The notes under the pieces: generated by a model
Told to the model about the DNA's origin: nothing
The model's input: only the letters and a program-made list of their open reading frames with translations
Database searches by the model: none
Position numbers and translations under genes: made by a program
In this document: positions 57,198 through 64,000 of the stretch, one piece after another
Layout of the letters: the number at the start of each line of letters is the position of its first letter
How positions within the stretch are numbered: position 1 is the stretch's first letter
Assembly (NCBI RefSeq): GCF_900116345.1
Contig: NZ_FPAH01000006.1
Location: forward strand, 1 to 64,000
DNA length: 64,000 nucleotides
DNA from: Succinivibrio dextrinosolvens
Lineage (GTDB): Bacteria > Pseudomonadota > Gammaproteobacteria > Enterobacterales > Succinivibrionaceae
Reading direction: 5' to 3'

Positions 57198-57427
57198 TTA
57201 AAGCCTCGATCATCTTTATCGTCTGAGAATTTTTATTAACGATAGATATTTTAAGAAACAATTAGTAAAAATGTTTAGCAACGTCTCATATTTTTAACAA
57301 AATCAAATACTAATGTTATTAAAAATAATTCATAATAAAAATAGGAATAGAGTGAAAACATTTTTGAAATAATTGCATGTTCAAATCTAAGTTTCTTCTA
57401 AGAAATAAAATCTAATCTTCATTCGTA

Positions 57428-57462
57428 CAAAGTGATTAGCCACTTGGGATTTAACCACTTTG
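57428..57462 (+). promoter_or_regulatory. Leader hairpin before zapG
   Basis: CAAAGTG (57428-57434) pairs with CACTTTG (57456-57462), with further pairing inside. It lies 16 bases before the start codon and just before AAAGGTG, so it may influence translation. The rest of the 57198-57478 gap is AT-rich with no gene. Confidence 0.4.
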
Positions 57463-57478
57463 CATATAAAGGTGAAAT

Positions 57479-58015
57479 ATGAACTTTTACGTAATTGGAA
57501 TAACCCTGTTTGTCGGGGGATTCGTCGTAGGAGCTTTAGTTTGCTATGTCGTCATGGCTCAGATTTATAAACATAAACGAGTCAAGGATGAGCTTCTAAA
57601 GTCCAAACGTGCAGCCATAAAAGCTCATAGAACACTGGACAGATTCGTTAAGACATCTCTGGATATGTTCGGTGAACTAGATACTACCCATAGGCAATAT
57701 CTGCAGTTTCTAAGAGAAACTACACAGAAGATTGCCCCAAAGGAATCCGGTTTACATCATTTTCTAGAAGATGATATGGGACCAATGCCTGTTTATAGAG
57801 GTAAAGAAGAAAAAGCACCTGCAAAACAAATTGAAACTGAAGATAAGATTGAAACAATAAAGAGCTCAATTCCTGCTCCGGATGTTCTTAAGAATCCGAT
57901 ACTTCAGACAGAGGATACAATTGATGCTGAAGATACTGAAACATCAGAAAATCCAAAAGTCCCTGTTGAAGAGCCTAAGAAAGAGATAAAGGAGGAGGAA
58001 CCGCTTAAGGTATGA
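57479..58015 (+). CDS. zapG: ZapG/YhcB-family (DUF1043) inner-membrane protein
   Basis: A 178-residue protein with one N-terminal membrane helix (VIGITLFVGGFVVGALVCYVV), a coiled-coil middle (KRVKDELLKSKRAAIKAHRTLDRF), the conserved HRQYLQFLRE segment, and an acidic disordered tail. E. coli YhcB (ZapG) affects division and envelope biogenesis and lies next to degQ-degS, as this gene lies next to degQ. Synteny strongly supports the assignment. The tail after residue 110 is not conserved. Confidence 0.85.
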   Translation: MNFYVIGITLFVGGFVVGALVCYVVMAQIYKHKRVKDELLKSKRAAIKAHRTLDRFVKTSLDMFGELDTTHRQYLQFLRETTQKIAPKESGLHHFLEDDMGPMPVYRGKEEKAPAKQIETEDKIETIKSSIPAPDVLKNPILQTEDTIDAEDTETSENPKVPVEEPKKEIKEEEPLKV

Positions 58016-58042
58016 TATTTTTTTCCGTTAGGAGTCTATTAC

Positions 58043-59443
58043 ATGCTAAATAAGCTAAGAACCGCTACCGCAATTATCGCTATATCATCGGCAGCAGTCT
58101 TTTCAACAATCAACACCGCAAATGCCTCAGCTCCAATTTTAGGAGATCTTCTAGCCAAGGGAGACACTCCATCCCTGGCTCCAATGCTAAAACAAGTACT
58201 TCCTGGTGTTGTTAATATTTCAGTAAAAGGTAAAAAAGATGTTCAGGGATTCTCAATTCCTGATGAGTTCAAGTTCATGTTCCCAGGAATGGGCGATGCT
58301 TTCGGCTTCGGTGACGGCAGAACTCAGCAGAGAGAATTCAGAGCATTAGGTTCTGGTGTAATCATCAATGCAGATGAAGCACTTGTTGTAACCAACAACC
58401 ACGTTATCGACGGTGCTGATGAAATCAAGGTTCAGCTGTCTGACAGCCGTGAATTCACAGCAAAACTTATCGGCCGTGACAGCCACACCGATCTTGCGTT
58501 ATTAAAGCTTGAGAATGCAAAGAATCTGACTCAGATTGATATGGCTGATTCAGACGAGCTGGAGGTTGGTGACTTTGCAATTGCCATCGGTAACCCATAC
58601 GGTCTGGGTCAGACTGTAACCTCAGGTATCGTTTCAGCTTTAGGCAGAACCGGCCTTAATATCGAGAATATCGAAAACTTCATCCAGACTGATGCAGCTA
58701 TCAACTCTGGTAACTCAGGCGGTGCCTTAATCAACCTTTCAGGCAAGCTGATTGGTATCAATACCGCTATTATGGCTCCATCAGGCGGCAACATCGGTAT
58801 TGGCTTTGCAATCCCTGCAAACATGGTTAAGACTGTAACCGCTCAGATCTTAAAGTACGGTGAAGTTAAGCGTGGTCTGCTTGGTGTTCAGGGTACAGAG
58901 CTTAATGCAGATCTTGCAAACAGCTTCGGCTATGATCAGTCAACCGGTGCCTTTGTTAACGAGGTTATCAAGGATTCAGGCGCAGATAAGGCTGGTATCA
59001 AGTCAGGTGATATCATCACCGCTATTAACGGCAAGAAGGTTAAGTCCTTTGCAGCTTTGAGAGCTGAAATTGCAACTCAGAGAGCCGGCAATGAGATTAC
59101 CGTTACCGTATTCCGTGATGGCAAGTATCAGGATATCAAGGTTAAGCTAAGCTCTGATGCAACTCAGAAGGTTTCAGCCAAGGATTCACAGGAAATCTCC
59201 CCTGCCTTTGCAGGTGCATCCTTTGCTAACTCTGAGAAGGGTGGCGTTGAGGTTACTGATGTAGCCAAGGGCTCAGTTGCAAGCATGTTTGGTCTGCGCA
59301 AGGGTGACATCATCATCGGTGTTAACAGAACCGATATCAACACTCTTCACGACTTAAAGACTACTCTTGATAAGGAAAAAGGAAAGATCTCCGCTATAAA
59401 GATCAATCGTAACGGAACTATCCTGTACATTACCTTAAGATAG
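58043..59443 (+). CDS. degQ: Periplasmic serine endoprotease DegQ/DegP (HtrA family)
   Basis: Protein quality-control protease and chaperone. The 466 residues include a signal peptide (ending NASA-AP region), a trypsin-like domain with His120 (TNNHVIDGAD), Asp150 (DSHTDLALLK) and Ser225 (INSGNSGGAL), and two PDZ domains (about 275-365 and 380-466). The zapG-degQ neighbourhood favours DegQ over DegP. It starts 27 bases after zapG and likely shares its transcript; a strong terminator follows. No degS is present downstream. Confidence 0.95.
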   Translation: MLNKLRTATAIIAISSAAVFSTINTANASAPILGDLLAKGDTPSLAPMLKQVLPGVVNISVKGKKDVQGFSIPDEFKFMFPGMGDAFGFGDGRTQQREFRALGSGVIINADEALVVTNNHVIDGADEIKVQLSDSREFTAKLIGRDSHTDLALLKLENAKNLTQIDMADSDELEVGDFAIAIGNPYGLGQTVTSGIVSALGRTGLNIENIENFIQTDAAINSGNSGGALINLSGKLIGINTAIMAPSGGNIGIGFAIPANMVKTVTAQILKYGEVKRGLLGVQGTELNADLANSFGYDQSTGAFVNEVIKDSGADKAGIKSGDIITAINGKKVKSFAALRAEIATQRAGNEITVTVFRDGKYQDIKVKLSSDATQKVSAKDSQEISPAFAGASFANSEKGGVEVTDVAKGSVASMFGLRKGDIIIGVNRTDINTLHDLKTTLDKEKGKISAIKINRNGTILYITLR

Positions 59444-59461
59444 TAGCTATCCTCAATTCTC

Positions 59462-59492
59462 AAAAGCCGGATCCAAAAGATTCGGCTTTTTT
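59462..59492 (+). terminator. Terminator of degQ
   Basis: A 12-bp stem (59462-59473 with 59479-59490, one G-T pair) around CAAAA, followed by a T-run. It lies 18 bases after the degQ stop. Confidence 0.92.
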
Positions 59493-59632
59493 GTTGCTTA
59501 CAACATTTTTCTTATATTTACCTCATTTCTCATAGCAATTAGCCAAAGAAAGAATCTTTCTATACTACAATTTATTTAATAACACTCCGCAATAGACAAA
59601 AAAAATTACCAGGGATATAAAACTTTTCAGAA

Positions 59633-62584
59633 ATGAAACAGATAATGCTTATAGATGAACTGAGAAGAACCTTTTTAGGAAGGATTCTTGGTCAAGCAAC
59701 ACTTTCATTTAAAACAATAGACGATGTTTTATGTCTTTATAAGTTAGACGTTATTCAGCACAAATTAGGCAGTAACGCTTCCATTATTTTTGACTATGGA
59801 GTATTTAGCGCAACACTTCAGATCAGCATAGATGATCACCTCTATACATATGGTTATATTGTTAAAAGTGATGCTCTAAGATGTGAACAGAAACTTAAAG
59901 AGTTTATTATCGATTATCTTTCTAATAGCATAAAAAAAGAAATCTCAATAATTCAAAACACTCTTAAAGAAGAGTATCTCCGTGACTCAAAGGCAAATAA
60001 ACTTAAAAACAATATCCAGCTGCTAAAAAAGAACATAGCTGAATTAAATAAAAAAGAAGACTCACTCGTCGAACAAATCGAAAAAGATTATTTCCTAGAA
60101 TCTGAACCTATCCCAGAAGAAGTAAAAAAATACCTCTCAATAATACTTGATTACTGCAAAAACGACTCTTTATTAAATGATTCATATGTTATAGAACAAA
60201 TCAGGGAAAAATACGAAGAGTCTATGCTGTATAAACACAAGGGCTTCTTTGATAATGCAGAAAAAAATCCATTAACACAAAGACAGAGGCTTGCCGTAAT
60301 CAGGAATAATGACTTTAATCTGGTCCTTGCAGCCGCAGGGACAGGAAAAACATCAGTAATGGTTGCAAAGGCTCTTTATTTGATGAAATTCCTTAACATC
60401 AAAAGTGATGAACTGTTGATACTTTCCTATAACAGAAATGCGGCAGAAGAACTTCAGGACAGAATTAAAGAAAGAGCAAAAATACTTGGCATAAATACAG
60501 AGACACCTCAAATATCAACATTCCATGCTTTGGGAAGAAAAATTCTTCTCGAATGCAAACAGTCTGTTCACATCTCAAAGCTAAGTGAAGATGAGAAAAA
60601 ACTCTGGCAGTGGGTAGAAAACTGGGAGGAGAATTCTCTTTATGCACATCCTTTAGATTATCTTTCTTTCTACAAGGCCCTTCATGTCCGAGAAAAAAAT
60701 GGAATAGAAATTGTGGATAACAATTCACCGATGAGAACGCTCAATGATGAATTGGTAAAGAGTAATTCTGAAGTAAGAATAGCAGACTGGCTTTACCTCC
60801 ATGGAGTTCCATACACCTATGAAGCTCCCTATGTATTCAAGAGACGTATTGAAAACAGCTTTGACTATAGTCCGGATTTCAAATTAACAGATGATATCTA
60901 TATTGAATTTTTCGGAATCGACCGCAAAGGTAATACTCGAGAAGACATTGATAAAGAAAATTACAATGACTTTATGCAAAAAAAGATCCAGTTACATAAA
61001 GAAATGGGAACTACCCTTATAGATCTTTACTGGTATGAAATGCAGGAGGATACATTATTTGACAAATTAGAGAAGAAACTCCTAGACCTTGGCTTTAAGT
61101 TTAAAGAAAAATCAGAAGAAGAAATAAAGAATCTCTTTGTCGAAAAACTGAATAATAATCAATTCTCATCTCTACATAAGCTCTTATTGAACTGTCTTAA
61201 GGCCATACGTGTCGAGAATCTTAACAGAGAACAGATCCTCCAAAGACTCAAAGCAGCTGGTTTTAGCTTCGCAAAAAACATAACAGAATATATCCAAAAT
61301 CTTGTTGATGATTATGTTCGTACCCTAAAAGACAACAATGAAATTGATTTTGATGACATGATATTAACTGCAACTGAGTTAATAAATAAAGGAGAATGGA
61401 AACCGCCATACAAATACATTCTTATAGATGAATTTCAGGATATTTCTGGAGCACGCTATGAGCTTATCAAGGCAATTTACTCCCAACATTCTGATGTCAG
61501 CTGCACCATGGTTGGAGATGACTGGCAGGCTATATACAGATTTAACGGGGGCAAACTAGACTTAACAACAAGATTCTCCGAATATTTTGGATCTAACACT
61601 TTGACAAAATTGGATAAAACCTTCCGTTATCCAAGAAATATTGCCGATGTAGCGGGAGACTTTATTATGAAAAATCCCGAGCAATATAGAAAGAAAATTG
61701 AAACGGCAGATAAGACAGAAGATTCAAAGATCCATTTATTCTCCTATATAGAAGAGACAAACGCCCCCTACAGTCCCCAAAGTTTGTTTTATCAGGTTCG
61801 ACAATCAATTCTTACTTTAGATCAGAAAGTTCCTAATGCCGCAATAGCAGTAATGGCCCGCTACAACCAGTTTTTAACTGAATTCAAAAGCTATTTTGAT
61901 TATGAAAATAAAACACGAAATAATCATCTGAATGTAAAAATAAACTATTGGACTTTTCATGGCTCAAAAGGCTTAGAGGCGGATTATACCTTTATTATTG
62001 GACTACAGAGCAGAGGTGTAAGATCCTTTCCTGCAGAAGAACAGGATGAAAAGGTTGTTGAGGCTCTATTACCGACAACAGATACATATCCCTACTCTGA
62101 GGAAAGAAGATTATTCTATGTAGCGCTTACTCGTGCAAGAAAACATACTTATCTCTTTGCTCTGGATAAACAGCCGTCATCATTTGTTGAAGAACTACTA
62201 TCACCTAATTACGACATAGACATTAGATCAAAAGGTTTCGATTCAGAAAATCGAAGTATATTTAAATGTCCTTGCTGTAAAAATGGATATTTTCAGCTTA
62301 TACATGGAAAATACGGTGAATTCTATGTATGCAATTCTGGAATGTGTAGAATCAGACCAAGAATCTGCCCAAAATGTGGCTCTCCTATGTTAGATGAGAA
62401 AACAGAGAGTAAATGTATGAATCCACGTTGCCAGAACACAATTCAAATCTGTGAACGATGCGGAAGAGAAATGGTTTTACGAACAAATAATAAAAACGGC
62501 AGCAAATTCTGGGGATGCAGAGGCTACGGACTTGATAAGGATAGCTGCAATAACACAAGGGAGCTTAAAAGAAGTAGAAAATAA
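59633..62584 (+). CDS. UvrD/HelD-like superfamily 1 helicase with nuclease-like insert and zinc ribbons
   Basis: A large (983-residue) DNA helicase related to helicase IV (HelD). An N-terminal helical region (1-215, with a coiled coil at about 118-145) precedes the motor: LVLAAAGTGKTSV Walker A near 233, LIDEFQDIS Walker B near 596, GDDWQAIYRFNGG, and motif VI VALTRARKHTYLF near 832. Between them at about 385-480 is SPDFKL...IYIEFFGIDR, a PD-(D/E)XK-like pattern without the usual lysine. The C-terminal 105 residues hold three C4 zinc ribbons like those of topoisomerase I. The gene is more AT-rich than its neighbours and stands alone. Role in repair or defence is not determined. Confidence 0.85.
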   Translation: MKQIMLIDELRRTFLGRILGQATLSFKTIDDVLCLYKLDVIQHKLGSNASIIFDYGVFSATLQISIDDHLYTYGYIVKSDALRCEQKLKEFIIDYLSNSIKKEISIIQNTLKEEYLRDSKANKLKNNIQLLKKNIAELNKKEDSLVEQIEKDYFLESEPIPEEVKKYLSIILDYCKNDSLLNDSYVIEQIREKYEESMLYKHKGFFDNAEKNPLTQRQRLAVIRNNDFNLVLAAAGTGKTSVMVAKALYLMKFLNIKSDELLILSYNRNAAEELQDRIKERAKILGINTETPQISTFHALGRKILLECKQSVHISKLSEDEKKLWQWVENWEENSLYAHPLDYLSFYKALHVREKNGIEIVDNNSPMRTLNDELVKSNSEVRIADWLYLHGVPYTYEAPYVFKRRIENSFDYSPDFKLTDDIYIEFFGIDRKGNTREDIDKENYNDFMQKKIQLHKEMGTTLIDLYWYEMQEDTLFDKLEKKLLDLGFKFKEKSEEEIKNLFVEKLNNNQFSSLHKLLLNCLKAIRVENLNREQILQRLKAAGFSFAKNITEYIQNLVDDYVRTLKDNNEIDFDDMILTATELINKGEWKPPYKYILIDEFQDISGARYELIKAIYSQHSDVSCTMVGDDWQAIYRFNGGKLDLTTRFSEYFGSNTLTKLDKTFRYPRNIADVAGDFIMKNPEQYRKKIETADKTEDSKIHLFSYIEETNAPYSPQSLFYQVRQSILTLDQKVPNAAIAVMARYNQFLTEFKSYFDYENKTRNNHLNVKINYWTFHGSKGLEADYTFIIGLQSRGVRSFPAEEQDEKVVEALLPTTDTYPYSEERRLFYVALTRARKHTYLFALDKQPSSFVEELLSPNYDIDIRSKGFDSENRSIFKCPCCKNGYFQLIHGKYGEFYVCNSGMCRIRPRICPKCGSPMLDEKTESKCMNPRCQNTIQICERCGREMVLRTNNKNGSKFWGCRGYGLDKDSCNNTRELKRSRK

Positions 62585-62611
62585 CAGCTAATTATAAAGA
62601 AGAAGGGAATC

Positions 62612-62833
62612 TCAATCTTTTCGAGAAAATGTCAACGCTATAACAAAAGCGATAAACCAGGTAATTCCACATAAGAGCCCACACCACGTAAGTATACGAA
62701 TCAGGCATACATCATTAGATGAAAGATGTCGGCATTTTGCAATGCTAATCGGAATAGTGAAAATCTTGTATGCAATATAGACTAATAGGATAACTAAAAT
62801 TATCTCAATAAGAAAATCAAGATTTCCATTCAT
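62612..62833 (-). CDS. Small two-helix membrane protein, superinfection-immunity-like
   Basis: A 73-residue protein with two hydrophobic segments: IEIILVILLVYIAYKIFTIPI near the start and LTWCGLLCGITWFIAFVIALTF near the end, joined by a polar loop with cysteines. The second segment resembles the GWTxxGWxxALxWA pattern of the Imm_superinfect family, but similarity is weak. GGAGATAGGGT precedes the ATG. It is convergent with the helicase gene, 27 bases apart. Function unknown. Confidence 0.6.
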   Translation of the reverse strand: MNGNLDFLIEIILVILLVYIAYKIFTIPISIAKCRHLSSNDVCLIRILTWCGLLCGITWFIAFVIALTFSRKD

Positions 62834-62951
62834 ACCCTATCTCCGATGAGCAATTCCTGCCTCTTATTCAAAATTATAGAAGTAAATCATCAAAAGATAG
62901 TTTCCTCTACCCTTTCCTCATAAGAAAAAAAAGGCGAGCATATCATCTCTT

Positions 62952-62979
62952 ACATGGGGACAAAAAAAGCTTTTTAAAG
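62952..62979 (-). promoter_or_regulatory. Possible sigma-32-type heat-shock promoter on the minus strand
   Basis: Minus-strand CTTTAAA (62973-62979), 13 bases, then CCCCATGT (62952-62959), close to the CTTGAAA-CCCCATNT consensus. It points toward the small membrane protein gene, not toward the hsp20 gene on the other strand. Confidence 0.4.
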
Positions 62980-62993
62980 CCTTTTTCTCCTTG

Positions 62994-63021
62994 TTGAGAA
63001 CAAAACTCATTTCTCTTTAAA
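62994..63021 (+). promoter_or_regulatory. Possible sigma-70 promoter of the hsp20 gene
   Basis: TTGAGA (62994-62999), a 16-base spacer and TTTAAA (63016-63021). Just before the start codon AAGGT-TCTT-ACCTT forms a small hairpin beside the AAGGAGA binding site, which might act as a temperature-sensitive element. Confidence 0.4.
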
Positions 63022-63092
63022 TCTGAAAAAAAGACCTTACGTATAGAAGTGAAAGGAAAATATGAAAGGTTCTTACCTTAAGGAGATTTATT

Positions 63093-63548
63093 ATGAACGC
63101 TTTAGCAAGATACGAAAATCGTCATCAGAATATGAATCGTCACAATTATGGTATGCCAACAATCTTTGATCTTTTCTCAAGACCATTAACCGACTTTGAA
63201 AACATATTCCCTCAGATGACAGAGGAGAACATCAGATTAGACGTACAGGACTGCGGCGACCACTACCAGATCAAGGCTGATATGCCTGGTGTAAAGAAAG
63301 AGGATATCAAACTTGATTTTGATGAAGGCAATCTGATGATTAAGGCAGAGCATCACACAGAGAAAGAAAAGAAAGATGCTGAAGGTTACATCATCAAAGA
63401 ACGCAGCTCAGGTGTATACCAGAGAACTCTGCACTTTAACGATGCAGATCCAAAAGAAATCAACGCTGCATTTGCAGGAGGAGAACTTGATATCAGAATT
63501 AACAAACAGAAACAGGAACAGAAAAAGACTGCTATCACCATTCATTAG
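63093..63548 (+). CDS. Hsp20/alpha-crystallin small heat-shock protein
   Basis: ATP-independent holdase chaperone of 151 residues. The alpha-crystallin core spans about 45-140 (IRLDVQDCGDHYQIKADMPGVKKEDI, summarised as residues 47-72, to FAGGELDIRINK) with the conserved AxxxxGxL-like AAFAGGELDI. The N-terminal arm has PTIFDLFSRPLTDFENIF. A strong AAGGAGA site precedes the ATG. It lies upstream of a terminator and a tautomerase gene. The IbpA name is possible, but the sequence is closer to the general Hsp20 type. Confidence 0.95.
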   Translation: MNALARYENRHQNMNRHNYGMPTIFDLFSRPLTDFENIFPQMTEENIRLDVQDCGDHYQIKADMPGVKKEDIKLDFDEGNLMIKAEHHTEKEKKDAEGYIIKERSSGVYQRTLHFNDADPKEINAAFAGGELDIRINKQKQEQKKTAITIH

Positions 63549-63569
63549 TTAACTCATAATTGATCATGG

Positions 63570-63612
63570 AATCTGCAGGTAGTATCTTATTAGCTATCTG
63601 CAGATTTTTTTT
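63570..63612 (+). terminator. Terminator after the hsp20 gene
   Basis: A 12-bp stem (63571-63582 with 63594-63605, one G-T pair), followed by a T-run. It separates hsp20 from the next gene. Confidence 0.9.
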
Positions 63613-63633
63613 ATTAAAAAATAAGGAGTATCT

Positions 63634-63978
63634 ATGCCTTTCGTACAAGCAAGAATTTCAAAAGACCTTTCCGATTCAGAAAAGACAGCACTACAGAAAG
63701 AGCTTACCGCAATCATCAAGGATGAACTGCACAAGCCTGCAGGCTTTATCATGGTAGGAATTGAAGCTAGCTATAATCTCTGGCTAGGCGAGAGCAGACT
63801 TGATAACGGTGCCATGATTTCAGTACAGCAGTTTGGAAGTGCCAACCGCGATGCATACAACGCCATCACTCAGCGTATCTGTGATTGTCTTCAGAAGACT
63901 CTGGGAACACCTTCTGACAAGGTATATGTAACCTTCCAGTCCATTAACGAATGGGGATGGAACGGACAGCTGTTCTAA
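63634..63978 (+). CDS. MIF-like tautomerase
   Basis: A 114-residue member of the tautomerase superfamily related to macrophage migration inhibitory factor and phenylpyruvate tautomerase. The catalytic N-terminal proline follows the start methionine (MPFVQARIS), and the MIF-like ending VYVTFQSINEWGWNGQLF is present, with a complete length. AAGGAG precedes the ATG. It begins after a terminator and so may have its own weak promoter or arise by read-through. The substrate is not known. Confidence 0.88.
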   Translation: MPFVQARISKDLSDSEKTALQKELTAIIKDELHKPAGFIMVGIEASYNLWLGESRLDNGAMISVQQFGSANRDAYNAITQRICDCLQKTLGTPSDKVYVTFQSINEWGWNGQLF

Positions 63979-64000
63979 TTCAGTTCAGAAAAGCTACTAC

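Noticed and set aside
59633-62584. RNA-polymerase-associated HelD (Gram-positive type)
   Set aside because: The zinc ribbons and the inserted domain differ from that family, and the lineage is gammaproteobacterial.

Overview
The window looks like chromosome from an anaerobic, AT-rich gammaproteobacterium of the Succinivibrionaceae type (order Aeromonadales; Succinivibrio or Anaerobiospirillum relatives). This is inferred from gene content: MutH-dependent repair, an E. coli-like rppH-ptsP-thyA block, an MraZ-controlled dcw cluster, a MotX-type sodium-motor flagellar protein, SdhE, and several transport-type binding proteins without transporters. No phylogenetic computation was possible.

Layout. 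Positions 1-1.4 kb hold the end of an IS1634-like transposase and a formamidase. From 1.8 to 9.2 kb the minus strand carries rppH-ptsP-thyA-sdhE-srmB-like helicase-nagA-rpiR, nearly all overlapping or abutting; mutH diverges from rppH. From 10 to 14 kb are a stand-alone CBM48 protein, an 18-bp perfect hairpin resembling an IS200/IS605 end beside a broken ORF, the initiator tRNA, an orphan SsuA/NMT1-like binding protein and a class A acid phosphatase. From 14.2 to 18 kb are rplS-trmD-rimM-rpsP and ffh. From 18.1 to 23.3 kb metNI diverges from metQ, an M20 peptidase and a MATE exporter. motX, mdh, acnB, ampD and lpxC follow.

From 29.7 to 50.1 kb lies the complete dcw cell wall and division cluster on the minus strand: mraZ-rsmH-ftsL-ftsI-murE-murF-mraY-murD-ftsW-murG-murC-ftsQ-ftsA-ftsZ. 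It is driven by an extended -10 promoter overlapped by three MraZ boxes. Downstream of ftsZ are two more orphan binding proteins and then a second, complete ftsZ. This duplicated ftsZ arrangement is the most unusual feature of the window. No ddl gene lies in the cluster, and FtsL has a long cytoplasmic extension.

From 50.4 to 64 kb are an orphan TAXI binding protein, HU, a tandem pair of AAA-ATPase/PD-(D/E)XK proteins with mosaic similarity, an LprI-like protein, a second nagA of the two-metal type, zapG-degQ, a large UvrD/HelD-like helicase with a nuclease-like insert and zinc ribbons, a small membrane protein, an Hsp20 chaperone and a MIF-like tautomerase. No CRISPR array, rRNA operon, prophage or complete insertion sequence was seen.
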